Source of the DNA: DT-110 sp964342305
GTDB taxonomy: Bacteria > Bacteroidota > Bacteroidia > Chitinophagales > Saprospiraceae
DNA length: 55,376 bases
Direction of reading: 5' to 3'
Assembly (NCBI GenBank): GCA_964342305.1
Contig: CAYFGK010000029.1
Span: forward strand, 1 to 55,376
Part shown: positions 1-9,035 of the stretch, piece by piece
Numbering within the stretch: position 1 is the first letter of the stretch
How the letters are laid out: every line of letters starts with the position of its first letter
Position numbers and translations under genes: made by a program
Notes under the pieces: model-generated
Databases searched by the model: none
Told to the model about the DNA's origin: nothing
Seen by the model: only the letters and a program-made list of their open reading frames with translations

Positions 1-44
1 TAGATCAATATCAAGTATTTTGCTATACTTATGGGTAATCGAAA

Positions 45-78
45 AACCTCAAACCTCAAACCTCAGACCTCAAACCTG
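45..78. repeat. Heptamer array, ACCTCAN type
   Basis: Four full 7-bp units (AACCTCA three times, then GACCTCA) plus a partial fifth unit run without phase breaks. The unit can be written ACCTCAR. The reverse complement of the AGGTATG array at 48868-48892 is ACCTCAT, so the two belong to one family. It lies upstream of the symporter gene, just before its candidate -7 element. No function is known to me. Confidence 0.85.
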
Positions 79-85
79 TTTTTAC

Positions 86-93
86 TATCTTTG
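86..93 (+). promoter_or_regulatory. Candidate -7 promoter element for the symporter gene
   Basis: TATCTTTG matches the Bacteroidota -7 consensus TAnnTTTG exactly. No clear TTTG -33 box is seen at the usual distance, where the heptamer array lies instead. The start codon is about 100 bases downstream. Confidence 0.4.
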
Positions 94-195
94 CCCCACT
101 TTAAAACTGTTAACCCCCAGGAACGCCCGTTCTAACTACCTCTAACGGGTTTAACAACCCACCCGATTCGTAAAAAAACGTTGTGCATCGCACGT

Positions 196-1701
196 ATGAT
201 ACAAGAGTTGACACCAGGTATAATCCTGACCGTAATTATTGGATACTTCCTTCTTCTGATCGGTGTGTCCTGGTTTACCGGACGAAAATCCGATAATGAG
301 ACCTTTTTCCTGGCCGGGCGGAATTCCCCCTGGTTATTGGTAGCGATCGGTATGATTGGTGCTACCCTATCCGGAGTGACATTCATATCCATTCCCGGAG
401 TAGTGGGCGGCGGTGGTGCCAACCAGGCCTATTCGTATATGCAAATGGCCCTGGGCTATTTGGTAGGCTATTTATTTATCGGCCGGGTGCTGCTGCCTTT
501 GTACTACCGCATGAATCTCACCTCCATTTATGCGTACCTGGGCGACCGGTTCGGCCCAAACTCCTACAAGGTCGGCTCTGCCTTTTTTATGCTGTCACGC
601 ACGGTCGGTGCTTCCTTTCGCTTATACCTGATCGCCATAGTTCTGCAACAGTTTGTCCTGGGACCATTCGGCATTCCGTTTTGGGTTACCGTACTGACCA
701 CTATTGTCCTCATCTGGATATATACCTTCCGGGGCGGTATTAATACCATTGTTTGGACCGACACGCTGCAGACTACCTTCATGATTCTGGCGGTCGTGCT
801 CACCACCGTCTCTATCAGCAATGCCCTCGAGCTTGACTTTGCCGGATTGGCTTCAACCATAAGCAGTAGTGACTACAGCCAGGTATTCTTCTTTGAAGGA
901 GGATGGAGCGACCCCAACAACTTTTTTAAACAGTTTATCAGTGGGGCCCTCATCACCATAGTAATGACTGGCTTAGATCAGGATATGATCCAAAAGAACC
1001 TGACCTGCCGGAATATTGGCGAGGCGCAAAAGAACATGGCTACCTTTAGTATTGCCCTGACATTTGTCATTTTTCTATTTTTGACCCTGGGAGCACTCCT
1101 ATATATTTATGCCTCTCAGGTGGGAATTTCTATTCCGGAACAAACCGATAAGTTATTTCCGATGATCGCGCTGCAACACCTGTCCCCCGTTGTAGGTATT
1201 GTATTTATTCTCGGGTTGATCGCAGCGGCTTACAGCAGTGCAGATTCGGCACTGACGGCACTCACCACAGCCTTTTGCATCGATTTCCTTGGCTTTGAAT
1301 CTACCGAACGATCCGATACGGACCAACGAAATCTTCGATTCCGCGTACACCTCATGTTTTCCGGCATCCTGTTTCTGGCCATCATTGGCTTTAACCAGAT
1401 CAATGACGACGCGGTTATCAGCAAGCTATTCGAATGGGCGGGTTATACTTACGGTCCCATTCTGGGGCTTTTTTCCTTTGCGCTCTTTACGCGCCTGAAA
1501 GTACGGGACCGCCTCGTGGTGCCGGTATGTATCCTGGCCCCCATCATGTCCTATTTACTGAACCGGTACTCCAGCGAGTTACTGTACGGTTTTGAGTTCG
1601 GCTTCCTGATCATTGCCCTCAACGGTTTGCTGACCTTTATCGGGTTGCTGGCCATCTCGTATAAGGAGTACGAAGTCGTCGAAGGGGATGCCGATTATTA
1701 A
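196..1701 (+). CDS. Sodium:solute symporter (SSS family)
   Basis: A 501-residue polytopic inner-membrane protein with about 12-13 hydrophobic segments, the usual size for Na+-coupled SSS transporters. The stretch around residues 340-355 (LIAAAYSSADSALTALTT) matches the conserved Ser/Ala/Asp-rich helix that contributes to the Na2 site in this family. The N-terminus (TGRKSDNETFFLAGRN) is also typical: SSS proteins usually have a segment of the type FFLAGR after the first helix. I chose the ATG at 196; the frame also has a TTG at 181, but the family starts close to the first helix. The substrate (sugar, amino acid, sialic acid or other) cannot be told from sequence alone. It has no obvious operon partner; fabH begins 132 bp downstream. 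Confidence 0.9.
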   Translation: MIQELTPGIILTVIIGYFLLLIGVSWFTGRKSDNETFFLAGRNSPWLLVAIGMIGATLSGVTFISIPGVVGGGGANQAYSYMQMALGYLVGYLFIGRVLLPLYYRMNLTSIYAYLGDRFGPNSYKVGSAFFMLSRTVGASFRLYLIAIVLQQFVLGPFGIPFWVTVLTTIVLIWIYTFRGGINTIVWTDTLQTTFMILAVVLTTVSISNALELDFAGLASTISSSDYSQVFFFEGGWSDPNNFFKQFISGALITIVMTGLDQDMIQKNLTCRNIGEAQKNMATFSIALTFVIFLFLTLGALLYIYASQVGISIPEQTDKLFPMIALQHLSPVVGIVFILGLIAAAYSSADSALTALTTAFCIDFLGFESTERSDTDQRNLRFRVHLMFSGILFLAIIGFNQINDDAVISKLFEWAGYTYGPILGLFSFALFTRLKVRDRLVVPVCILAPIMSYLLNRYSSELLYGFEFGFLIIALNGLLTFIGLLAISYKEYEVVEGDADY

Positions 1702-1833
1702 GCCCTCCGTCTATCACTTTTTTATTACCTTGCACCCGCTTTGGAGGGCACTGGCGGGACCCTTTTTGCGTAAGCAACTTACCCTAAATCCCTCCAAATC
1801 AATAGCACCAACTCGAACGAACAACCAAGAATT

Positions 1834-2829
1834 ATGTCGAAAATACATGCCGCCATTACCGGTGTTCAGGGTTATGTACCCGACTACGTTCTGACCAACA
1901 AAGAGCTGGAAACCATGGTCGACACCAACGATGAGTGGATTACGACCCGGACTGGCATTCAGGAACGACACATTCTGAAAGGAAAGGACAAAGGCACTTC
2001 GGTCATGGCCATTGAAGCTGTGAAGGGACTGTTAGAAAAAACCAATACTGCTCCGGAAGAAATCGAGCTGGTTATTTGTGCAACTGTCACTCCGGACATG
2101 CTTTTTCCCGATACAGCTAACATCATTGCCAATGCCACGGGAATTAAGAATGCCTATTGCTTTGATGTCAGCGCCGCCTGTTCCGGCTTTTTGTATGCCC
2201 TGACTACCGGAGCTCAGTTTATTGCTTCTGGCATGCACAAGAAGGTCCTGGTGATCGGTGCCGACAAGATGTCGTCAATAGTTGATTATCAAGACCGTAC
2301 GACCTGCATCATTTTCGGTGACGGTGCCGGCGCCGTAATGCTGGAACCCAGTGCCGAATACGGGCACATTGATGCCATCCACCAAAGTGATGGTTCCGGC
2401 GAACAGTATCTGCACCAAAAAGCGGGCGGTAGCCGTCGGCCAGCCTCCATTGAGACCGTTACCTCCGGGCAACACTTTATCTATCAAAATGGACGCCCCG
2501 TGTTTAAAGCGGCCGTATCCGGTATGGCCGATGTGGTAAAACGTGTGATGAAACGCAATGACCTGGCAACGGAAGACATTACCTGGTTGGTTCCCCACCA
2601 GGCGAACCACCGGATCATCGATACCGTTGCCCGCATGGCCGATTTCCCCATGGAACGCGTCATGGTCAATATCCACCGGTACGGTAATACCACTGCCGGG
2701 ACCATTCCGTTATGCCTTTGGGACTACGAAAAACAACTCAAAAAAGGGGATAACCTGATCCTGACCGCCTTTGGTGGTGGATTTACCTGGGGAGCTATCT
2801 ACCTCAAATGGGCCTACGATCCGGCCTAG
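1834..2829 (+). CDS. fabH: 3-oxoacyl-[ACP] synthase III (KAS III)
   Basis: 331 residues, normal for FabH. It condenses acetyl-CoA (or branched acyl-CoA) with malonyl-ACP to start fatty-acid synthesis in the cytoplasm. The thiolase-fold triad is intact: Cys116 in SAACSGF, His255 in VPHQANHR and Asn285 in YGNTTAGT. The start is the ATG at 1834, giving the typical SKIHAAITGVQGYVP N-terminus. A TATTACCTTG stretch near 1733-1742 is a weak -7 candidate. The next genes, efp, accB and accC, are on the same strand; accBC supply the malonyl-CoA used by this enzyme. A -7-like element just after its stop suggests efp can be transcribed separately. Confidence 0.96.
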   Translation: MSKIHAAITGVQGYVPDYVLTNKELETMVDTNDEWITTRTGIQERHILKGKDKGTSVMAIEAVKGLLEKTNTAPEEIELVICATVTPDMLFPDTANIIANATGIKNAYCFDVSAACSGFLYALTTGAQFIASGMHKKVLVIGADKMSSIVDYQDRTTCIIFGDGAGAVMLEPSAEYGHIDAIHQSDGSGEQYLHQKAGGSRRPASIETVTSGQHFIYQNGRPVFKAAVSGMADVVKRVMKRNDLATEDITWLVPHQANHRIIDTVARMADFPMERVMVNIHRYGNTTAGTIPLCLWDYEKQLKKGDNLILTAFGGGFTWGAIYLKWAYDPA

Positions 2830-2843
2830 AACGGGAGATTTCC

Positions 2844-2851
2844 TATCTTTG
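2844..2851 (+). promoter_or_regulatory. Candidate -7 promoter element for efp-accB-accC
   Basis: TATCTTTG, an exact TAnnTTTG match, ends 33 bases before the efp start codon and lies just after the fabH stop. No convincing -33 TTTG is seen upstream. The position favours an internal promoter for the efp-accBC part of the cluster. Confidence 0.5.
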
Positions 2852-2884
2852 CATCGCTTTTTTACGATTTCACAAACAAGACTA

Positions 2885-3451
2885 ATGGCTAATACGTCTG
2901 ATATTCGCAACGGCCTTTGTATAGAGTACAACAATGACATCTTCCAGGTCATTGAATTCCAGCACGTAAAACCTGGAAAAGGGGCCGCTTTCGTACGAAC
3001 CAAATTACGCAGTATGACCACCGGTCGGGTACTGGATAACACCTTCCCCGCCGGCCATAAAATCAACGAAGTCCGGGTCGAACGCCGACAGTTCCAATAT
3101 CTCTACAAAGATGATATGGGATACCACTTCATGAACAATGAGACCTACGAGCAGATTCAATTAGAAGAACAATTCCTGCCGGCTCCGGGTCTCCTAAAGG
3201 AAGCCATGATCGTCGACGTGCTCTTCCATGCTGATAAGGAAATGCCCCTGACGCTGGAAATGCCCCAGTATGTTGAAATGGAAATCACCTATACCGAACC
3301 AGGTGTGAAAGGCGATACTGCCACCAATACGCTTAAGCCCGCAACCATTGAAACCGGCGCAGAAGTACGCGTACCCTTGTTTATAAACCAGGGGGACGTC
3401 GTCAAGATCGATACAGCTACCGGTTCTTATATGGAACGCGTAAAACAGTAA
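2885..3451 (+). CDS. efp: Translation elongation factor P
   Basis: 188 residues, the standard EF-P length. It binds ribosomes stalled at consecutive prolines and stimulates peptide-bond formation. The N-terminal KOW-like domain carries the loop VKPGKGAAF with Lys32, the position modified in many bacteria. The OB domains follow (EQIQLEEQFL; near the end VPLFINQGDVVKIDTATGSYMERVK). The frame stays open upstream into fabH, but the ATG at 2885 gives the exact family N-terminus (MANTSDIRNGLCIEYN), so I trimmed it there. The stop is 3 bases before the accB start, so efp and accB are almost certainly co-transcribed. Confidence 0.97.
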   Translation: MANTSDIRNGLCIEYNNDIFQVIEFQHVKPGKGAAFVRTKLRSMTTGRVLDNTFPAGHKINEVRVERRQFQYLYKDDMGYHFMNNETYEQIQLEEQFLPAPGLLKEAMIVDVLFHADKEMPLTLEMPQYVEMEITYTEPGVKGDTATNTLKPATIETGAEVRVPLFINQGDVVKIDTATGSYMERVKQ

Positions 3452-3454
3452 CAT

Positions 3455-3979
3455 ATGAACTTTAAGGAACTCAAAGAGCTGGTAAAGCTGATCAATCAGC
3501 TTGAGCTTACCGAATTCAAAATGAAGGATGGTGAGTTCGAGTTGTCCGTACGGACGAAAAACTACGAAAAAGTCAAGCAACAATTGACGCCGGTACCCAT
3601 GCCAACCCAACAGCCCATGGTACAAATGCCTCAGGCTCAGGCCCCGGCACCGCCCGCCGCTCCGCCCAAGACGGAATCGGCACCCGCAAAACCTGCGGAA
3701 TCTTCCGAAAACCAAAACACCGAGGACGACAGCCAGTATCAGGCCGTTAAGTCCCCGATCGTTGGTACCTTCTACCGATCTTCTTCTCCTGAAAAAGGCC
3801 CCTACGTAAAAGTGGGTGATACCATCAATAGCGGTGATGTGGTCTGCATCGTGGAAGCCATGAAGCTGTTTAACGAAATTGAATCGGAAATTAGCGGCAA
3901 GATCGTCAAAGTAATGGTCGAAGATGCCCAACCGGTGGAATACGACCAAGTCCTTTTCCTGGTAGATCCGAAAGGCTAG
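3455..3979 (+). CDS. accB: Acetyl-CoA carboxylase biotin carboxyl carrier protein
   Basis: 174 residues. The N-terminal 35 residues form the usual helix/strand cap, then comes a Pro/Ala/Gln-rich flexible linker (about residues 45-95), then the biotinyl domain. The biotin attachment motif is EAMKLFNE, with Lys137 as the acceptor. The protein carries biotin between the carboxylase and the transferase of acetyl-CoA carboxylase in the cytoplasm. It starts three bases after the efp stop and is followed by accC after about 100 bp. Confidence 0.96.
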   Translation: MNFKELKELVKLINQLELTEFKMKDGEFELSVRTKNYEKVKQQLTPVPMPTQQPMVQMPQAQAPAPPAAPPKTESAPAKPAESSENQNTEDDSQYQAVKSPIVGTFYRSSSPEKGPYVKVGDTINSGDVVCIVEAMKLFNEIESEISGKIVKVMVEDAQPVEYDQVLFLVDPKG

Positions 3980-4082
3980 ATTACGGTCTGTCACCCCAAA
4001 GACCAGTTTTCGTTTTGCCTGCCCTTGGGCAGTCTAACCACGGGACGATTTCCGGAACGCGTACCCGTTCAATTGAGTACAT

Positions 4083-5429
4083 ATGTTCAAAAAAATACTT
4101 ATAGCCAACCGAGGTGAGATCGCCTTGCGCGTAATCCGCACCTGTCGGGAAATGGGTATCCAGACGGTAGCCGTCTATTCTACGGCCGACCGCGAAAGCC
4201 TGCACGTTCGCTTCGCTGATGAGGCCGTTTGTATCGGTCCTCCGTCATCAGCCGAATCATATCTGAGTGTGCCCCGGATCATGGCAGCCGTCGAGATCAC
4301 CAATGCCGATGCCATTCACCCGGGATACGGTTTTCTGTCTGAAAATGCCGATTTCGCTGAGGTATGTGCCGAATACGGTGTCAAATTTATTGGCCCTACC
4401 CCCGAGCAGATTCGGAAAATGGGCGACAAGATCACCGCGAAGGACACCATGATCAAAGCGGGCGTACCCGTAGTTCCCGGTTCCGACGGCTTGCTGAAGG
4501 ATGTCAAACAGGGACTTAAAATTGCCGAGGATATCGGCTACCCGGTCATCCTGAAAGCAACTGCCGGTGGCGGCGGTAAAGGGATGCGGATCGTCTGGGG
4601 ACCAGATGATTTTGAGAATGCATGGAATATGGCCCGCCAGGAAGCCAGAGCCTCCTTCTCCAACGATGGTATCTACATCGAAAAGTTTATCGAAGAGCCT
4701 CGCCACATCGAATTCCAGATCGCCGGCGACCAGCAAGGAACCGTTATTCACCTGTCCGAACGCGACTGTTCCATTCAACGGCGCCACCAGAAATTGATCG
4801 AGGAATGCCCTTCACCTTTTATGACCGACGAACTGCGGGAAAAAATGGGGGAAGCAGCCGTCCTCGCCGGTAAGGCCATCAACTACGAAGGAGTAGGTAC
4901 GGTGGAATTCCTGGTCGACAAATACCGCAACTTCTACTTCATGGAGATGAATACACGGATCCAGGTAGAACACCCGGTCACCGAGGAAGTGATCGACCAC
5001 GACCTCATTAAGGAGCAAATTAAGATCGCTGCCGGCGAGAAAATCTCCGGTCAGAATTACTACCCGACCGCTCATGCTATTGAGTGCCGGATCAATGCGG
5101 AAGACCCCTTCAATGGTTTCCGCCCCAGCCCGGGTAAAATCAATTCGTTCCACAGCTCAAAAGGTCATGGGGTTCGGGTCGATACCCACGTATATGCAGG
5201 ATACAATATTCCGCCCTATTACGATTCCATGGTGGCAAAACTCATCTGCCGGGCACCAACCCGCGAAGAGTGTATCACGAAAATGGAGCGCGCCCTCGAT
5301 GAATTTATTATCGAAGGTGTTAAAACAACGGTACCATTCCATCAGAAAATGATGAAGGATAAAAATTTCCGGGAAGGAAACTTCCATACCGGTTACCTGA
5401 ACAATTTCGACCTTACTGAGGAGAAATAA
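4083..5429 (+). CDS. accC: Acetyl-CoA carboxylase, biotin carboxylase subunit
   Basis: 448 residues, the family length. It carries out ATP-dependent carboxylation of biotin on AccB. The N-terminus KILIANRGEIALRVIRT is the classic biotin-carboxylase signature. The glycine-rich ATP-grasp loop AGGGGKGMRI is at residues 161-170, and the catalytic stretch MEMNTRIQVEHPVTE follows in the ATP-grasp domain. The C-terminal subdomain has the expected AHAIECRINAEDP motif. The 103-bp gap after accB has no ORF. A stem-loop follows at 5456-5488. The accA/accD carboxyltransferase genes are not in this window. Confidence 0.97.
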   Translation: MFKKILIANRGEIALRVIRTCREMGIQTVAVYSTADRESLHVRFADEAVCIGPPSSAESYLSVPRIMAAVEITNADAIHPGYGFLSENADFAEVCAEYGVKFIGPTPEQIRKMGDKITAKDTMIKAGVPVVPGSDGLLKDVKQGLKIAEDIGYPVILKATAGGGGKGMRIVWGPDDFENAWNMARQEARASFSNDGIYIEKFIEEPRHIEFQIAGDQQGTVIHLSERDCSIQRRHQKLIEECPSPFMTDELREKMGEAAVLAGKAINYEGVGTVEFLVDKYRNFYFMEMNTRIQVEHPVTEEVIDHDLIKEQIKIAAGEKISGQNYYPTAHAIECRINAEDPFNGFRPSPGKINSFHSSKGHGVRVDTHVYAGYNIPPYYDSMVAKLICRAPTREECITKMERALDEFIIEGVKTTVPFHQKMMKDKNFREGNFHTGYLNNFDLTEEK

Positions 5430-5455
5430 ACACCTTATTTTATATCTGTGCACAG

Positions 5456-5488
5456 CGCCTTCCCGGATCTTTGAGAATCGGGAGGGCG
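5456..5488 (+). terminator. Stem-loop after accC, possible terminator
   Basis: CGCCTTCCCG at 5456-5465 pairs with CGGGAGGGCG at 5479-5488 (10 bp, one G-U wobble; 13-nt loop). It begins 27 bases after the accC stop. The downstream sequence TCTTG lacks a good U tract, so termination is plausible but not secure. Confidence 0.45.
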
Positions 5489-5626
5489 TCTTGCGTAATT
5501 CAACTATTCCCCGGAGTTTTGGTTTTTAACATGTAACGAAGATATACGGTGTAAAACAGTCCTTCGTTTATTGGGTATACAGTTCCCTCCTACCCTTCAT
5601 CTTCCGAAGAACCGGTACTATTGCCT

Positions 5627-7447
5627 ATGAAAAGTTTCTGGCGCCTGCTGAAATACATCCGCAACTACCGCCTGCACTTCAGTGCAGCAATATCCAGCAA
5701 TATCCTTACTGCGCTGTTTACCGTCGTCAGCATCCCTCTCCTGATCCCCTTCCTGGAGATCCTCTTTGACCGGCGTGAAGGCATAACCGAACGGCCGGAT
5801 GTAAGCATCAATAACCTCTCGAGCTTTGAACAGTACTTTAACTATTTCCTCACTGACCTCATCCAAACTCAGGGCAAAGAACAGGCACTCCTCTTCGTCT
5901 GCGGAGCGATCGTGGTGACCTTTTTCCTGAAGAACCTGTTCCGCTACCTGTCCATGTTTTTCATGGCCCCGCTCCGCAACGGCATCGTCCGCGACTTGCG
6001 CAAGCAGCTTTTCGATCAGATACTGGTACTCCCGCTATCTTACTTTTCCGAGGAAAAAAAAGGTGACCTCATGTCGCGCATGACATCGGATGTCCACGAA
6101 GTACAATGGAGTATCCTCAATGTGCTGGAAGCCGTATTCCGGGAGCCCCTGATCATCGCCGGGGCCCTGGGCCTGATGATCGTCATTAGTCCGTCGCTGA
6201 CGCTATTCGTTTTTATCCTCATCATCTTTACCGCTATTGTCATCGGAGGTATCGGTAAATCACTGCGTAAACCTTCGGGTGACGTGCAAACCCGCCTGGG
6301 GACCTTATTGTCGATTATTGAGGAAGGGCTCTCCGGGCTACGGATCATCAAAGGATACAATGCCGAACGCTACCAGCAGGATAAATTCGGACTGGAAAAT
6401 GATGCCTACCGCCGGTCACTGACGCATCTGCTCTGGCGTAAAGACCTGGCTTCGCCCCTCTCCGAATTTCTGGGTATCCTGACGGTAGCTGTCCTGTTGT
6501 GGTATGGCTCCCGGCAGGTCTTTGCCGAAACGCTGGAACCCGGGACTTTCCTGGCTTTCATCTTTGCTTTTTACAATGTGATCGAGCCCTCCAAGTCGTT
6601 CTCAAAAGCTTTTTATAATGTCCAAAAGGGTATTGCCGCCCTGGAGCGTATCGAAACGGTTCTCGATGCCCGCAATACCATGTCAGACCAACCCGATGCC
6701 AAACCGGTCAGTGAATTCGGCGACCGGATTGAATATCAGAATGTAAGCTTCACCTACCGCCGGGAAGAAGGTCCGGTGCTGAAGACCATTAATCTGACCA
6801 TCGATAAAGGAAAAGTTATTGCCCTGGTCGGTGCTTCCGGCGCCGGAAAATCCACGCTGGTCGATCTCCTGCCACGCTTCTACGATGTTACGGAGGGGCG
6901 TATTCTGCTGGACGGCCGCGACATCCGTGAGTATCGAATGCACGACCTCCGGGAGCTTATGGGTATCGTTTCTCAGGAAGCCATCCTCTTCAATGATACC
7001 ATTTACAACAATATCGTTTTTGGCATGGAGGGAGTTACTCCAGCCGATGTCGAACGGGCGGCAAGGGTAGCTCATGCCCACGACTTCATTTCCCTGACCG
7101 AGCACGGCTACCAGACCAACATCGGGGACCGGGGTAACAAACTGAGTGGCGGGCAACGTCAGCGACTCACCATTGCCCGGGCGATCCTGAAAAACCCACC
7201 CATCCTCATTCTGGATGAAGCCACCTCTGCCCTGGATTCGGAATCCGAGAAGCTGGTCCAGGCAGCCTTGGTAAACGTAATGAAGGACCGAACCTCGATC
7301 GTCATCGCCCACCGGCTGTCAACTATTCAGCATGCCGACGAGATACTGGTCATGCGTGATGGCCGTATTCTGGAGCGTGGCACGCACGCCGAACTCCTGA
7401 ATCGGGACGGTGAATACCAAAAGCTGGTTGAGCTGCAAGCTTTTTAG
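5627..7447 (+). CDS. ABC transporter, fused membrane and ATPase domains (MsbA-like)
   Basis: 606 residues, an exporter half-transporter that should work as a homodimer in the inner membrane. An N-terminal six-helix membrane domain (about residues 10-340) is followed by a nucleotide-binding domain. Walker A (GASGAGKST) is near residues 402-410, the signature LSGGQRQR near 506 and Walker B (ILILDEATSALD) around residue 530, with the H-loop in IVIAHRLST. Architecture and length fit the MsbA/lipid-exporting subfamily; a lipid A or lipid role is likely but not proven. The ATG at 5627 is preferred over the in-frame TTG at 5621. It follows accC by about 200 bp with no partner gene. Confidence 0.9.
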   Translation: MKSFWRLLKYIRNYRLHFSAAISSNILTALFTVVSIPLLIPFLEILFDRREGITERPDVSINNLSSFEQYFNYFLTDLIQTQGKEQALLFVCGAIVVTFFLKNLFRYLSMFFMAPLRNGIVRDLRKQLFDQILVLPLSYFSEEKKGDLMSRMTSDVHEVQWSILNVLEAVFREPLIIAGALGLMIVISPSLTLFVFILIIFTAIVIGGIGKSLRKPSGDVQTRLGTLLSIIEEGLSGLRIIKGYNAERYQQDKFGLENDAYRRSLTHLLWRKDLASPLSEFLGILTVAVLLWYGSRQVFAETLEPGTFLAFIFAFYNVIEPSKSFSKAFYNVQKGIAALERIETVLDARNTMSDQPDAKPVSEFGDRIEYQNVSFTYRREEGPVLKTINLTIDKGKVIALVGASGAGKSTLVDLLPRFYDVTEGRILLDGRDIREYRMHDLRELMGIVSQEAILFNDTIYNNIVFGMEGVTPADVERAARVAHAHDFISLTEHGYQTNIGDRGNKLSGGQRQRLTIARAILKNPPILILDEATSALDSESEKLVQAALVNVMKDRTSIVIAHRLSTIQHADEILVMRDGRILERGTHAELLNRDGEYQKLVELQAF

Positions 7448-7763
7448 CAGTACCATCCGAAATCTCCGGGTAAGGCGAACGTTAATTCAGGACCTTCTGT
7501 TCCATTACCAACACCCTGCTTTCATGTACCTCCAGAAAATAGTACCTTAACATGAAGTTGGACCTTGACTATTTCGTAAAGTGTTGGTATTCATGCCCCA
7601 ACCTCCCGGTAAAGGGTAGTAAGTATAGGGTATTTGGATGTAAACAAGTCCTACTACCAAATACCCTGTACCAATTACAACGCGAGGTTGTAACCTTCAG
7701 TGACTTAGCAAAAAGAACGGCTCCAATCTCACGTTACCTTAAAGAGTCGAAAATCCCGTGTCT
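7448..7763. other. Intergenic region with an inverted repeat
   Basis: 316 bp between the ABC exporter and the next gene. An 11-bp perfect inverted repeat (AGGGTATTTGG at 7627-7637, CCAAATACCCT at 7657-7667, 19-base spacer) is the only clear structure. There is no U tract, so it is more like an operator or RNA stem than a terminator. A 74-codon ORF (7552-7776) overlaps the next gene and has no recognisable features; I do not call it a gene. Confidence 0.5.
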
Positions 7764-8882
7764 ATGCGCATATTGATGTACCTGTTGCTTAGCTGCTTGC
7801 CGGTCTTGACCATCGGCCAAATTCGGGTTTCACCAAACCAGCTACCTGTTCCCGGCGACACGGTGCTTTTTGCGGTCGACAACCTCCCGGCCGGCATCCA
7901 GGCGGGCGTTCCCGGTGAAAATCTGCGGTGGGATTTCACCACCCTGCAAGCCCCTTTCACCCAGCGGACTGCCTGGTCCACACCAGCGGCAGGAGCCCCC
8001 TTCCCTGCGGCTAACCTGCAGCTAAGGCTAGGCGAGGAAACCATAATGTATTTTGAAAAACGCAATGACGGCACCGTCTTTCAGCTGGGAGCTACCGGCC
8101 AGGATCCCCTCCGCCTGGGATTTACCGGCAGCGTTAAATATGCTGAACCGGAGCTCTATCGCCGGGCACCTCTTGCCTACGGAGATAGCTACGAACACGA
8201 TTATGCCTTCTCCCAAACCATCGCTGCCGAAGATGTTCCTCAAGTACTCCTCGATGACCTTCCCATTACACCCGATAGTTTTCGGGTGAGCCTCGTCGGG
8301 GAACGCACCGACGAAGTTGATGCCTACGGGCGCATGGTTTTACCCGGTGGCTTCTTCGAAGTAGTCCGCGAAAAACGGACTACCGTACAGAGTCTGAAGT
8401 TGGAGGCTAAATTGGGCCCCTTCCCCTGGCAGGACATTACGGATTTTGTCGCCACCGATGATTTTCCCAACGAACGCGTGCAGGTCGACTACGTTTTCTT
8501 TTCCGACGAATTAAACGAACCAGTAGCTATCCTGGAGATGGGACCCGAAGAACGCTTTGTGGCCCGCGTTACCTTCAGCGTTCCCTCCGAAACCACCAAT
8601 ATCCAGGAAGTCTCCAAGCTCGAGCCGGGTGTTTATGCCTTCCCCAACCCGGCCATCATCAATGTGCGATTTGAATTCACTAACCTCCCTCCCGGCACCT
8701 ACGATCTGACCATCATGAACATTTTGGGAATAGAAGTATGGAAAGAGTCCTACTTTCTCCAGGGTAATCGCACCGAACGCATCGACATTTCCAATCTGCG
8801 AAAAGGCACGTATTTGTACAGTCTGAAAGATTCTCGCGGTAAGATCATCACCACAAAACGCCTGGTGGTGGTACGGCCGTAA
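7764..8882 (+). CDS. Secreted protein with T9SS type A sorting domain
   Basis: 372 residues. The signal peptide is MRILMYLLLSCLPVLTIGQ, so the ATG at 7764 is better than the GTG two codons upstream. The C-terminal ~80 residues are a type IX secretion sorting domain: VYAFPNPAIINVRFEF, then LTIMNILGIEV, then ISNLRKGTYLYSL and a basic tail ending LVVVRP. The body (residues 20-280) is beta-rich with no catalytic motif I recognise. It begins with a phrase common in Bacteroidota T9SS proteins (PVPGDTVLF ... LRWDFTTL), probably a cell-surface protein of unknown role. Confidence 0.85.
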   Translation: MRILMYLLLSCLPVLTIGQIRVSPNQLPVPGDTVLFAVDNLPAGIQAGVPGENLRWDFTTLQAPFTQRTAWSTPAAGAPFPAANLQLRLGEETIMYFEKRNDGTVFQLGATGQDPLRLGFTGSVKYAEPELYRRAPLAYGDSYEHDYAFSQTIAAEDVPQVLLDDLPITPDSFRVSLVGERTDEVDAYGRMVLPGGFFEVVREKRTTVQSLKLEAKLGPFPWQDITDFVATDDFPNERVQVDYVFFSDELNEPVAILEMGPEERFVARVTFSVPSETTNIQEVSKLEPGVYAFPNPAIINVRFEFTNLPPGTYDLTIMNILGIEVWKESYFLQGNRTERIDISNLRKGTYLYSLKDSRGKIITTKRLVVVRP

Positions 8883-9035
8883 GGATGACCTTGTTCCTCC
8901 CGGCCTTTCGGCAAAAAAGTCCTGCTCCAACCAATGGGGTCAGGGCTGAACAGATTTTTTTGGCCCCTGCATAGGGGTAATCGTAAAGGCTTATCATCTT
9001 AGTTGTGAAATCCAAATTCAACAAAATACACGAAG

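Noticed and set aside
3194..3994. 266-codon minus-strand ORF opposite efp/accB
   Set aside because: Shadow frame of two secure genes, with a low-complexity Arg/Gly/Phe-rich translation.
6683..7312. 209-codon minus-strand ORF inside the ABC exporter
   Set aside because: Antisense to the nucleotide-binding domain with its Walker motifs; no independent support.
7552..7776. 74-codon plus-strand ORF before the T9SS protein
   Set aside because: Overlaps the next gene start, contains the inverted repeat and shows no recognisable protein features.
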